A stretch of DNA of 9,804 nucleotides from JAJPJX01 sp964568355 (GCA_964568355.1 CAZMRK010000832.1:1-9804); one strand, 5' to 3'; positions 1 to 7,002 are shown, numbered from the stretch's first letter. A program made the numbers and translations. The notes: generated from the letters alone by a model not told the origin.

Positions 1-1128
1 CAGCCTTCTGCGTTCGGCGGTGTGACGCCGCCGGCGGAGATCGGCGCGGGGGAACTGCGGATCGTCTGCGTGCGCGCGGACGAGGATCCGGATGGGCTGC
101 GAGCGGAGTACGAACAGACGCTCCACGGGATTGAGGAAGGCTTGAACCGGCTGCGGGCCGCCGCGGAGCGATTCGATCGAAGCCTGGAGGTGATGGCGAG
201 ATGCTGCCTGGAGTCGCGGCGGCGCGAGCTGGCCGGACCGGCGGCTATCGCGGCCACGCTGGGGCTGGCGGTAAGAAGGCAGGAGGCTAGGCCGGCGGAG
301 GAACCAGCGGACGCCCGGCCGGCGGAGGAAGCCAGAATCGAGCGGGAATGCGAGGAAGCGCTCCGGATCATGCGCAACATGGCGCGGGTAATGGAGCTGG
401 ATCCGGCGGCCTTCGCGCGAATGGGCGAGGAGGAGCTGCGCTCCCATTTTCTGGTCCAATTGAACGGCCGCTTCGGCGGCCGGGCGACGGGCGAGACCTT
501 CAATTTCCGGGGCAAGACGGACATCCTGGTACGATCGGGCGGAGAAAATGTGCTGGTGGCGGAGTGCAAGTTCTGGTCGGGAGAGATTCCGCTGCTGGGC
601 GCGATCAACCAGGTGCTTTCCTATCTGAGCTGGCGGGATACGCGGGCGGCCCTGGTGGTGTTTCAGCGGCAGGGTCGCTTTTCGCTGGTGCTGGACCGGA
701 TTGAGGCGACCGTTCCCCAACACGCCTGCTTCCGGCGGCTGATCAGCCGGGTGGACGAGACGACGTTCCGCTACGAATTCCGGAATCCGCAGGACGCGGA
801 GCGAGCGGTGGTGTTGACGGTTCTGGCGTTCGATTTGCCCTCGGTGGAACGGGGGCGGGCTGCAGGCAAGTTGGAAACGCGGGAGAAGCGGGCGGCAGCG
901 CTGGTGGAGTTGCTGGTTGCGCGCGGCGGGTCGTTGAACTATAACGAGATGGCGAGCGAGCTACAGATGCCGCGCGAGGAGGCGATCGATCTGGTGAACC
1001 GGCAGTTGCGCGGCAGCGGGCTATTGCGCAAAGTGCGGCGGGGCGGGCAGATCGCGGTCGCGCTGCGGTCGCGGAAAAGGGGCGTCGACAGAGTGTCGAC
1101 GCGGCCCGATGAATCGGGCGCTACGTAG
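1..1128 (+). CDS. PD-(D/E)XK nuclease-like protein with C-terminal winged-helix-like segment (5' partial)
   Basis: The reading frame is open to the left edge. A GTG at 22 could start it, but the residues before it (QPSAFGG) read as part of the same protein, so the gene probably starts outside the window. Residues below are numbered from that GTG. Residues 20-72 are a charged helical, possibly coiled-coil segment. Residues 85-105 are a low-complexity linker with a duplicated ARPAEE. Residues 130-235 look like a restriction-endonuclease-fold core: Asp167 in GKTDILV, Glu181-x-Lys183 in AECKFW, and a QxxxY motif at Gln197-Tyr201, as in RecB/Mrr-type nucleases. Residues 288-348 resemble a winged helix, ending in a basic hairpin. 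The general family (ETFNF..GKTDI..AECKFW) is one I recall as widespread and uncharacterised; substrate and role are unknown. The last 15 residues come from an inserted repeat. No methylase or helicase partner is visible. Confidence 0.8.
   Translation, partial: QPSAFGGVTPPAEIGAGELRIVCVRADEDPDGLRAEYEQTLHGIEEGLNRLRAAAERFDRSLEVMARCCLESRRRELAGPAAIAATLGLAVRRQEARPAEEPADARPAEEARIERECEEALRIMRNMARVMELDPAAFARMGEEELRSHFLVQLNGRFGGRATGETFNFRGKTDILVRSGGENVLVAECKFWSGEIPLLGAINQVLSYLSWRDTRAALVVFQRQGRFSLVLDRIEATVPQHACFRRLISRVDETTFRYEFRNPQDAERAVVLTVLAFDLPSVERGRAAGKLETREKRAAALVELLVARGGSLNYNEMASELQMPREEAIDLVNRQLRGSGLLRKVRRGGQIAVALRSRKRGVDRVSTRPDESGAT
286..339 (+). repeat. Short in-frame tandem duplication in the nuclease linker
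   Basis: Two adjacent 27-base units (286-312 and 313-339) share an exact 14-base core, GGCCGGCGGAGGAA, at 290-303 and 317-330. Both units are read in the same frame, giving ARPAEEPAD then ARPAEEARI. The duplication lies in the linker between the N-terminal helical segment and the nuclease core, so it probably only lengthens a flexible region. Confidence 0.6.
1081..1125 (-). repeat. Repeat A copy 1: REP-like double hairpin
   Basis: On the minus strand this 45-base element opens with GTAG (plus-strand CTAC at 1121-1124). A hairpin follows, with arms GCCCGAT/ATCGGGC around a 2-base loop, then a second with arms GCGTCGACA/TGTCGACGC around a 3-base loop. Both stems are perfect here. It matches the copies at 3621-3666 and 8397-8440. 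A GTAG foot plus hairpin is the hallmark of REP elements recognised by RAYT transposases; applying that here is inference. This copy is translated in frame as the last 15 codons of the nuclease-like gene, and the TAG stop follows directly at 1126-1128. Confidence 0.8.
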
Positions 1129-1164
1129 CAAACGTAACCTTCCGGAAATCGGTTCGTCAAAGGT

Positions 1165-1177
1165 TCAAGGACCTTGA
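1165..1177. promoter_or_regulatory. Perfect 13-base dyad upstream of the permease start
   Basis: TCAAGGACCTTGA is a perfect inverted repeat with 6-base arms around a single A. It contains AAGGA, the only Shine-Dalgarno-like string before the permease ATG at 1184, about 12 bases away. It could be an operator or could partly mask the ribosome-binding site. The site is short and may be chance. Confidence 0.25.
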
Positions 1178-1183
1178 TGACGA

Positions 1184-3613
1184 ATGCGACAAGATCTTCG
1201 GATTAGTCGGCGGATGCTGCGGAAGCAGCCCGGCTTCAGCCTGATCGCGGTGCTCACGCTGGCACTGGGGATCGGGGCGACTTCGGCCGTGTTCAGCCTC
1301 ATCCAGGGGGTGCTGCTGACGCCGCCGCCCTATCGCGAGCCCGAACGGCTCGTGCTGCCGCGCGTGGTGCGAACGGACGGCCGGAAGGCCGGCGGACCGC
1401 AGACCTGGGCGCCGGCGCAATGGATGAACTGGCAGCAGGAGGCCAAGTCGCTCGAATCGGTCGCCGCTTACACGTGGTCGTTTAACTTCCTGATCTTCCC
1501 GGACGGCAGCGAATCGCTGGAGGGGATGAGAGTCACCCGGGACTACTTCCAGGTCATGGGACTTCGGCCGGTCCTCGGCCGGACGTTTTCGGCATCGGAG
1601 ACCAGAGCGAATCCGGCACCGGTGATTATCCTGGGCCATTCCCTCTGGCAGCGCCGGTTCCACGGCGACCCTCACATCCTGGGCCAAAAGGTCCGTATCA
1701 GCCGCGGGGATGTTCCTCCTACCGTCATCGGCGTGATGCCGCCAGGCGTCCGCTTTCTTCCTTCCCCCAACGATGCCCAAGAACCAAATTACGACGTAAA
1801 CGCGCAGGTGGATTTCTGGATTCCCGGCGTTGCTAATCCAGCCAGGCTCAAACGGCGGGACTGGGACGTGGTGGCGCGGTTGCGAAGCGGGGCAACGATC
1901 GAGCAGGCGCAGGCAGAACTCGCCGTACTCACGCAGAGGCAGGCCCGGACCGAGCCGGATTTCGAAGGAATTGCGCCACAGCTCACTTCCCTGACCGCCG
2001 AGATGAATCAGAACGGCAGGCGAATCCTGCTGCCGCTGCTGGGCGCGGCCGCTTTGGTCCTGCTGATTGCCTGCTGCAACGTCGCGGCTCTGCTGCTAGT
2101 GCGCGGGCTGCAGCGCCAGCAGGAATATGCCGTACGGAGCGCCCTGGGCGTGGGCCGCGCGGCGCTGTTCCGGCAGGTTTCCACGGAAAGCCTGCTGCTG
2201 GCTCTTCTGGGCGGCGCGTTCGGCGTGGCCCTGGCGTTTGGGGTCGTAACGTTGTTCAAGCTCATCGGCGGGCACGCGATCCCACGCCTGGATTCCGTGA
2301 CGACCGGCTGGCCGGCGCTGCTGTGCGGCCTTTTCTCGGCCGTGGTGGCGGCGGGCCTGGCCGGTCTTCTGCCGGCGTTCCGCGCTTCCCGCCTGGACCC
2401 CATCCAAGCGCTCAAGAGCGCAGGGCCCAACAGCAGCGCAGGACGAGGCGAACGCCGCATTTTGCGGGCGGTGACGATGGTCCAAACCGCTTTGACGCTG
2501 TCCCTGCTGGTAGGCGCAGGCCTGCTGATCCGCACGATGCTGAACCTATCAACGGTTTCCTCCGGCTATCAGTTCGGGCATATTCTCACCATGACGGTGA
2601 CCGCCGTGCAGGGCGACTGGGCGGACTTTCATACCCGCGCACTCGATCGGGTATCCACCCTTCCCGGAGTACAGCACGCCGCGTTTGCGTGGGGCGTGCC
2701 GCTGACCGGGAACAACTGGCCGGCAACCGTCGAGATCGAGGGACAACCTCCCGCCCGCAATGCGAACGAGCGGATAGCGATGCCCTTACGGTCGGTGACT
2801 CCAGGCTACTTCGAACTCCTGGGACAGACGATTTCCGAGGGCCGGGACTTCCGTCCCACCGACAAACGCGACGCCCCCAATGTCGCCGTGATCAATCAGG
2901 CCCTGGCCGACCGGTATTTTCCCCATTCCAGTCCACTCGGCAAGAAGCTCTGGCTGGGCAGCCGGCAGCAACCGCCCACGGAGATCACGGGCGTGGTCAC
3001 CAACGCCCGCACCAGCGACTTAACCCAGGCCGCCGAGCCGGAGATCTATCTCTCGCTGTGGCAGGCGGGCGCTTTCTCGAAGCACCTGGTGGTGCGAACT
3101 TCCAACGATCCGCGCGCGCTGGCGGCGGCGATCCAGAAGGAACTGCACGCCGTGGATCCGACGGTGGCCGTCGAAAACGTGAAGACGCTGGAACAGATCC
3201 GCGGTGAGTCCCTTTCGTCCCGCACGTTCGCTATGCAGCTCCTGGTGGGTTTTGCGATCGTGGGCAGCGTGCTGACCCTGGTCGGCATCTACGGCGTGCT
3301 GACGCTCTCGGTGGCGTCGCGGCGCCGCGAGATTGCGATTCGCACGGCGGTGGGCGCGCAACAGCGAGACATTCGAAGGTTGATCTTTACGGAAGGATTC
3401 CGGCTGATCGCGGGAGGGGTGATTTCGGGCATGGCGGCAGCGCTGGTGGTATCGCGCGTGCTACGGTCGTTTCTGTTTCAGGTGGAGCCCACCGATCCGG
3501 TTACGCTGGCCGCAGTGGGCGCGCTATTCGCCGGGGTCGCGCTGATGGCGTGCTGGGTACCGACGCGCCGCGCGGAGCGGGTGGATCCGCTCGAAGCGCT
3601 GCGATACGAATGA
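1184..3613 (+). CDS. ADOP-family duplicated MacB/FtsX-type ABC permease without ATPase
   Basis: This 809-residue inner-membrane protein has the internally duplicated layout of acidobacterial duplicated orphan permeases. The first half has TM1 (about 18-40, in QPGFSLIAVLTLALGIGA), an extracytoplasmic MacB-type domain (about 45-270), then TMs near 281-303, 335-357 and 376-397 ending in LLPAFRASRLDPIQALK. The second half repeats this: a TM near 429-449, a periplasmic domain (about 455-670), and TMs near 684-706, 738-760 and 773-793, ending in PTRRAERVDPLEALRYE. The paired endings RASRLDP.QALK and RAERVDPLEALR show the duplication. The length is normal for the family form lacking the N-terminal PadR-like extension. 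No ATPase gene is adjacent, as is usual for these 'orphans'. Relatives in the MacB/LolC superfamily are mechanotransmission permeases; what this one moves is unknown. ATG 1184 opens the conserved N-terminus MRQDLRISRRMLRKQPG. Confidence 0.95.
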   Translation: MRQDLRISRRMLRKQPGFSLIAVLTLALGIGATSAVFSLIQGVLLTPPPYREPERLVLPRVVRTDGRKAGGPQTWAPAQWMNWQQEAKSLESVAAYTWSFNFLIFPDGSESLEGMRVTRDYFQVMGLRPVLGRTFSASETRANPAPVIILGHSLWQRRFHGDPHILGQKVRISRGDVPPTVIGVMPPGVRFLPSPNDAQEPNYDVNAQVDFWIPGVANPARLKRRDWDVVARLRSGATIEQAQAELAVLTQRQARTEPDFEGIAPQLTSLTAEMNQNGRRILLPLLGAAALVLLIACCNVAALLLVRGLQRQQEYAVRSALGVGRAALFRQVSTESLLLALLGGAFGVALAFGVVTLFKLIGGHAIPRLDSVTTGWPALLCGLFSAVVAAGLAGLLPAFRASRLDPIQALKSAGPNSSAGRGERRILRAVTMVQTALTLSLLVGAGLLIRTMLNLSTVSSGYQFGHILTMTVTAVQGDWADFHTRALDRVSTLPGVQHAAFAWGVPLTGNNWPATVEIEGQPPARNANERIAMPLRSVTPGYFELLGQTISEGRDFRPTDKRDAPNVAVINQALADRYFPHSSPLGKKLWLGSRQQPPTEITGVVTNARTSDLTQAAEPEIYLSLWQAGAFSKHLVVRTSNDPRALAAAIQKELHAVDPTVAVENVKTLEQIRGESLSSRTFAMQLLVGFAIVGSVLTLVGIYGVLTLSVASRRREIAIRTAVGAQQRDIRRLIFTEGFRLIAGGVISGMAAALVVSRVLRSFLFQVEPTDPVTLAAVGALFAGVALMACWVPTRRAERVDPLEALRYE

Positions 3614-3620
3614 GCGGCCG

Positions 3621-3666
3621 GGCGTCGACACGATTGTCGACGCGGCCCGGTGAATCGGGCTCTACG
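3621..3666 (-). repeat. Repeat A copy 2: REP-like double hairpin between convergent genes
   Basis: This copy starts 7 bases after the permease stop and reaches into the end of the kinase gene. On the minus strand it begins with GTAG (plus-strand CTAC at 3662-3665). A hairpin with arms GCCCGGT/ATCGGGC (one G-T pair) follows, then one with perfect 9-base arms GCGTCGACA/TGTCGACGC around CGAT. Compared with copy 1 the second-hairpin loop differs (CGAT versus GAG) while its stem is intact, which suggests the stem matters. The kinase TAG stop (3662-3664) is part of the GTAG. The stable stems could damp read-through between the convergent genes, but there is no U-tract. Confidence 0.8.
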
Positions 3667-5692
3667 TGAGCAGGCGGCGGAGGGCGGCGTGGAGCTTCTC
3701 CGTCTCGATGGGTTTAGCCAGGGTGGCGGCGGCGCCAAGATGGAGGGTGGGCTCCAGGAGGTGGCCGCCAAAAGCTCCCGACATGGCTACCATCGGCAGC
3801 CCGGGATGCAGGCGGGAGACCTCGCGGATGGTTTCGATGCCTTCTTTTTCCGGCATGACGAGATCGATGAGAGCCAAGGCGATGGGGACTTCGCGAAGGC
3901 GGTCGAGCGCCTCATGCCCGTTGGCGGCTTCGGCGACCTGATAGCCGGCGACGGTGAGCTCGCGGCTCAGAAAACGCCGCACTTCGACATCGTCATCCAC
4001 GACCAGGATCTTCGGTCCGGCCGGCGGCGGCCCCAGCACTTCGCGTACCTTGGCGGCGATGCTCTCCGGCGTAAACGGCTTTTGCAGGAAGGCTACTTCG
4101 GCGGTAACGCCGCCGCGGTGAAGCACCACCTGATCCATGTATCCCGACATAAAGAGCACTTTCAGCTCCGGCCTGAAGCGATGCAGGCGGTTGGCCAGTT
4201 CGCAGCCGTTCATGACGGGCATGATGACGTCGGTAATCATCAGGTGAATGGGCCCGCCGCGGAGCTGGCAGAGGCGGAGCGCCTCGTCGCCATTGGCGGC
4301 GGCAAGTACCCGATAGCCCGCATCCTGGAGAATTCGCTGGGCGAGCGCGCGGACCTCGGCCTGATCCTCGACGATCAGGATGGTTTCCGTGCCGCCCACG
4401 TCGGCGGCCTGCACCGACTCGAATTTCGTAACCTGCGGAGGCCGGTCAAGAGCGGGCAGCAGAATCCTGACGGCGGTTCCCACTCCCAATTCACTTTCCA
4501 GAAACACCGTACCCCCGCTTTGGCGCACGATGCCGTAGACGGTGGCCAGGCCCAAACCCGTACCGACTCCCATAGGCTTCGTGGTAAAAAACGGCTCGAA
4601 GGCGTGCTGCCGGGTTTCCTCGCTCATGCCGCAGCCGTTGTCGCGGACGATCAGGGTCACATACGATTGGGGGGCCGTTGCGCTTCGTCCGCTTGCTAGC
4701 GCGCGCGGCTCCGTTGCGCCTGCATGCTTCGGCACGGCGATAGCGCCGGTTTCGTGAGCTGTTTGAATGAGGATGGTGCCGCCTTGCGGCATGGCGTCGC
4801 GGGCATTGATGGCAAGATTCAGGAGGACCTGGCTAATCTGCCCGGGATCGGCTTTGGTCCAGACCGGCGCCGGATCCAGAGCCAGAGCCAGCTCGATATC
4901 TTCCCCAATCAGCCGACGCAGCATCTTTTCGGTATCGGCGACGACGACATTCAGATCGAGCGGGCGCGACTGCAGGACCTGGTGGCGGCTGAACGCCAGC
5001 AACTGCCGGGTGAGAGCGGTGGCTTTGTCGCCGGCCTGGCGAATGGCGACCGCATACTCGGCGAGCGGATCGCGAGGATCGAGCGCGCGGGCCATCAGCG
5101 CGCTATAGCCGTTGATGACAGTCAACAGGTTATTGAAGTCGTGGGCCATACCGCCGGCCAGACGGCCGACGCTTTCGAGCTTCTGGGCCTGGCGGAATTG
5201 CTCCTGCAAGCGATGCAGTGCCTCTTCGTTGCGCTTGCGCTCGGTAAGATCACGCAGAACGGCGACAGCCGCCGGCCGCCCGTCGAGGTCCACCAGGTGC
5301 ATGGAAATTTCGACCGGAAGGGTGTGCCCATCCGGCAGGCGGATCTCGGCCTGCCAGAGCGCGCGGCCATCCTGAATCAGGTCGGCTACGACTTCCGGAG
5401 CCCGGCCGACGTCGTCGGGCGCGAGAAGGTCGTCCGGGGTGAGAGTGAGGACCTGCTCCCGAGGCATACCGAGGAGGCGGCAGGCCGCTTCGTTGGCCTC
5501 GACAAACCGACCCAGGTTGCCTTCAGGCAGGACCTCCGGCACCAGGATCAGATCGCTGGTGTGGTTGAACAGGAGGCGATATCGTTCTTCGCCCTTGCAG
5601 CAGGAGCCCGGTGGCTCGGTTTGGGGTGTCCGTTCGATTTCGGACGGCTGGATCCCTGGGTGAGCAGGTAGAATATCCTCTATCGGATCCAT
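3662..5692 (-). CDS. Soluble hybrid sensor histidine kinase: PAS-HisKA-HATPase-REC-REC
   Basis: This 676-residue protein has no membrane segment or signal peptide, so it should sense a cytoplasmic cue. A PAS domain spans about 35-155. The HisKA H-box is GGMAHDFNNLL with His184 as phosphosite. The HATPase domain (about 280-415) has the N-box LNLAINARDAMP (Asn296), G1 box DNGCGM (351-356), F box FEPFFTTK and G2 box GVGTGLGL. Two receivers follow. REC1 has Asp443, phosphoacceptor Asp488, Ser516 and Lys538. REC2 has Asp566/Asp567, phosphoacceptor Asp610, Ser638 and Lys660. All catalytic residues are present. No HPt, DNA-binding output or separate response regulator is in the window, so its target is unknown. 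The start is fixed by an in-frame TAA four codons upstream of ATG 5692. A purine-rich stretch (GAGGGGGAAAGAG) about 12-25 bases upstream may bind ribosomes. Residues 325-336 are encoded by repeat B. Confidence 0.95.
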   Translation of the reverse strand: MDPIEDILPAHPGIQPSEIERTPQTEPPGSCCKGEERYRLLFNHTSDLILVPEVLPEGNLGRFVEANEAACRLLGMPREQVLTLTPDDLLAPDDVGRAPEVVADLIQDGRALWQAEIRLPDGHTLPVEISMHLVDLDGRPAAVAVLRDLTERKRNEEALHRLQEQFRQAQKLESVGRLAGGMAHDFNNLLTVINGYSALMARALDPRDPLAEYAVAIRQAGDKATALTRQLLAFSRHQVLQSRPLDLNVVVADTEKMLRRLIGEDIELALALDPAPVWTKADPGQISQVLLNLAINARDAMPQGGTILIQTAHETGAIAVPKHAGATEPRALASGRSATAPQSYVTLIVRDNGCGMSEETRQHAFEPFFTTKPMGVGTGLGLATVYGIVRQSGGTVFLESELGVGTAVRILLPALDRPPQVTKFESVQAADVGGTETILIVEDQAEVRALAQRILQDAGYRVLAAANGDEALRLCQLRGGPIHLMITDVIMPVMNGCELANRLHRFRPELKVLFMSGYMDQVVLHRGGVTAEVAFLQKPFTPESIAAKVREVLGPPPAGPKILVVDDDVEVRRFLSRELTVAGYQVAEAANGHEALDRLREVPIALALIDLVMPEKEGIETIREVSRLHPGLPMVAMSGAFGGHLLEPTLHLGAAATLAKPIETEKLHAALRRLLT
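4687..4718. repeat. Repeat B copy 1, inside the kinase gene
   Basis: This 32-base stretch, with the core GTCCGCTTGCT then GCGCGCGG on the plus strand, matches 5757-5788 at about 27 of 32 positions by hand alignment. It lies wholly inside the kinase gene, antisense to this reading, and encodes kinase residues 325-336 (ATEPRALASGRS region), between the N-box and G1 box of the ATPase domain. The frame stays open. Read on the plus strand it gives the peptide PLASARGSV, which I recall as a recurrent artefact translation in acidobacterial genomes. Confidence 0.65.
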
Positions 5693-5737
5693 AGATCTGA
5701 TTTACTCTTTCCCCCTCATTCTTCCATACTTATTGCC

Positions 5738-5757
5738 GCGACCGGATGATTCGGATG
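5738..5757 (-). repeat. Possible degenerate fragment of repeat A
   Basis: GCGACCGGATGATTCGGATG matches the first-hairpin part of repeat A at about 15 of 20 positions. The GTAG foot and the SalI-like (GTCGAC) hairpin are both absent. It directly abuts repeat B copy 2. It may be a decayed element or chance similarity in GC-rich DNA. Confidence 0.25.
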
Positions 5758-5788
5758 TCCGCTTGCTCACGCGCGCGGTTCAGTTCCG
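5757..5788. repeat. Repeat B copy 2, intergenic
   Basis: GTCCGCTTGCTCACGCGCGC and the bases after it match repeat B copy 1 (4687-4718) with five mismatches over 32 bases and no gaps, in the same orientation. It lies in the divergent spacer between the kinase and the oxidoreductase gene. Unlike repeat A it shows no clear double hairpin or GTAG foot. Confidence 0.6.
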
Positions 5789-5924
5789 GCACTAGACCAC
5801 GGGTGGTAGATCGGCGGGTCAGGCGCTTCTCAATAGGGCCGCTCCACCCGATTTCTCCGTTCAAATACACTGGAAAGCCTCTGTTTTAAGATGGGTGAGG
5901 CGGACTCGCCTGACCTTCGGCCCC

Positions 5925-6992
5925 ATGAAACGACGCGATCTTCTCTTTCTCCCCGGCAGCTATGCCCTTTTCGGGCAGCAGGGGCCGCGCTCTACCGATC
6001 CGCAGAATCTCTCTTTCCCGCTCACCACGGTGGAGGGAAGCATCACGCCGCCGGATCTGTTTTTTGTCCGCGACCATTTCAGCGAGCCGCGCCTTTCGCT
6101 GGATACCTGGCGGCTGCGCATTGAGGGTCGCGTGAAACGGCCGTTGGAGCTCACTTTCGCGGATCTTCTGGAAGCGCCGACGAAAAAGTTCGAAGCGTTG
6201 CTGGAGTGCGCGGGAAACGCTGCGGGAGGCTCGGCGGTCGGCAACGGCGTCTGGGAGGGGGTACCGATGGCTCATCTTCTGGAGGAGGCGGGGGCGGATC
6301 GGGAATCGACTATGGCGCAACTGGAAGGCGCGGATACGGGGAGCCTGCTGCAGAATGCCCCCCGCCTGCCCTATTGCCAGGTGGTTCCGATGGCGAAGTG
6401 CCGACAGCCGGACAGCCTGGTAGCCTTCAAGCTCAACGACCGCTATCTCCCACGCCGCAACGGCTTTCCCGCGCGCGCCTTCTTTCCCGGATGGTACGGT
6501 ATGGACTCGGTGAAATGGCTGCAGCGGATCGTGGTGCTGGCGCCCGGCGAGGCGGCTGCGAATTTTCAGGCGAGCGGCATGCACCAGGTCTACAACCGCG
6601 TGGTGGCGGATCCGGCGGGCGGCCGCAAGATCGTGCGGCTCTCCGAAGTTCTGGTGAAATCGGCAATCGCGTGGCCCGGCGACCAGATGAAGCTCCCGGC
6701 CGGCCGCCACGAGGTGCAAGGCTTTGCCTGGACCGGCAGCGGCGTCGTGCGGGCGGTCGAGGTCAGCACGGATGCCGGCCGCACGTGGAACCCGGCACGG
6801 CTGGAGGCGGCGCCGAAGCCGTTCGTCTGGGTCCGCTGGCGCTATGGCTGGAACGCGAATCCGGGGGACCACATTCTGCTGAGCCGGGCCACCGACGCCT
6901 CCGGACGCAAGCAGCCGCTGGTTCGCGACCCGGCGCGGAAGGACGGCTATGAGCTGAACTTCTGCCAGCCGGTGCATTGCGCAGTACGGTGA
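5925..6992 (+). CDS. Sulfite-oxidase-fold molybdopterin-dependent oxidoreductase, probably exported
   Basis: The protein has a Mo-cofactor domain followed by the immunoglobulin-like Mo-co dimerisation domain. Counting from ATG 5925, Cys95 in LLECAGN is the expected molybdenum ligand. Arg49 in FFVRDHF matches the conserved Arg of FxRNH, and PGWYGMDSVKWL (about 188-199) is the other signature. The dimerisation domain follows at about 240-345 (EVSTDAGRTW, WVRWRYGW). ATG 5925 is preferred over the in-frame GTG 5895 (+10 residues) because it gives MKRRDLLFLPGSYALFG, a short Tat-like twin-arginine signal. No good Shine-Dalgarno precedes either start. The Cys is followed by Asn-Ala-Ala-Gly-Gly and a short loop instead of the Asn-Arg-Arg and longer loop of animal sulfite oxidases, so sulfite may not be the substrate. 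There is no b5 or heme domain, so a separate electron acceptor is needed. It is probably cotranscribed with the TPR gene 10 bases downstream. Confidence 0.9.
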   Translation: MKRRDLLFLPGSYALFGQQGPRSTDPQNLSFPLTTVEGSITPPDLFFVRDHFSEPRLSLDTWRLRIEGRVKRPLELTFADLLEAPTKKFEALLECAGNAAGGSAVGNGVWEGVPMAHLLEEAGADRESTMAQLEGADTGSLLQNAPRLPYCQVVPMAKCRQPDSLVAFKLNDRYLPRRNGFPARAFFPGWYGMDSVKWLQRIVVLAPGEAAANFQASGMHQVYNRVVADPAGGRKIVRLSEVLVKSAIAWPGDQMKLPAGRHEVQGFAWTGSGVVRAVEVSTDAGRTWNPARLEAAPKPFVWVRWRYGWNANPGDHILLSRATDASGRKQPLVRDPARKDGYELNFCQPVHCAVR

Positions 6993-7002
6993 GAGCCGGC
7001 CT

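Larger units (their letters stand above)
5693..5924. promoter_or_regulatory. Divergent intergenic region between kinase and oxidoreductase operon
   Basis: The 232-base spacer separates two divergent transcription units, so promoters for both should lie here. I see no convincing sigma70 -35/-10 pair in either direction. Weak -10-like strings are TACACT at 5866-5871 for the rightward genes and TAAGTAT on the minus strand near 5727-5733 for the kinase. The middle holds repeat B copy 2 and a possible relic of repeat A, so part of the spacer is repeat-derived. Confidence 0.35.

Noticed and set aside
939..1160. 73-codon minus-strand frame across the end of the nuclease-like gene
   Set aside because: It overlaps the winged-helix-like coding region and repeat A antisense, with no motif and no ribosome-binding site that stands out.
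1184..3613. Complete MacB-type export system with ATPase and adaptor
   Set aside because: No Walker A/B ATPase or membrane-fusion protein gene is present in the window. The duplicated permease fits the orphan ADOP family.
3614..3670. Rho-independent terminator between permease and kinase
   Set aside because: There are strong hairpins here but no U-tract on either strand. They are better described as repeat A; a terminator role is possible but not shown.
3650..4699. Long plus-strand open frame (349 codons) opposite the kinase
   Set aside because: It is antisense to well-defined HATPase and receiver domains and has no recognisable motif. High-GC codon use in the real gene leaves this frame open.
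4542..4757. Small plus-strand frame ending in a PLASARGSV peptide
   Set aside because: It is antisense to the kinase, and the peptide is just the translation of repeat B, not a gene product I can support.
4724..5671. Second long plus-strand open frame (315 codons) opposite the kinase PAS/HisKA region
   Set aside because: It is fully antisense to conserved PAS and H-box coding sequence, and its protein shows no domain signature.
5895..5924. GTG 5895 as the start of the oxidoreductase
   Set aside because: It adds ten residues ahead of a Tat-like MKRRDLLFLPG start and has no ribosome-binding site. ATG 5925 is more natural, though GTG cannot be excluded.
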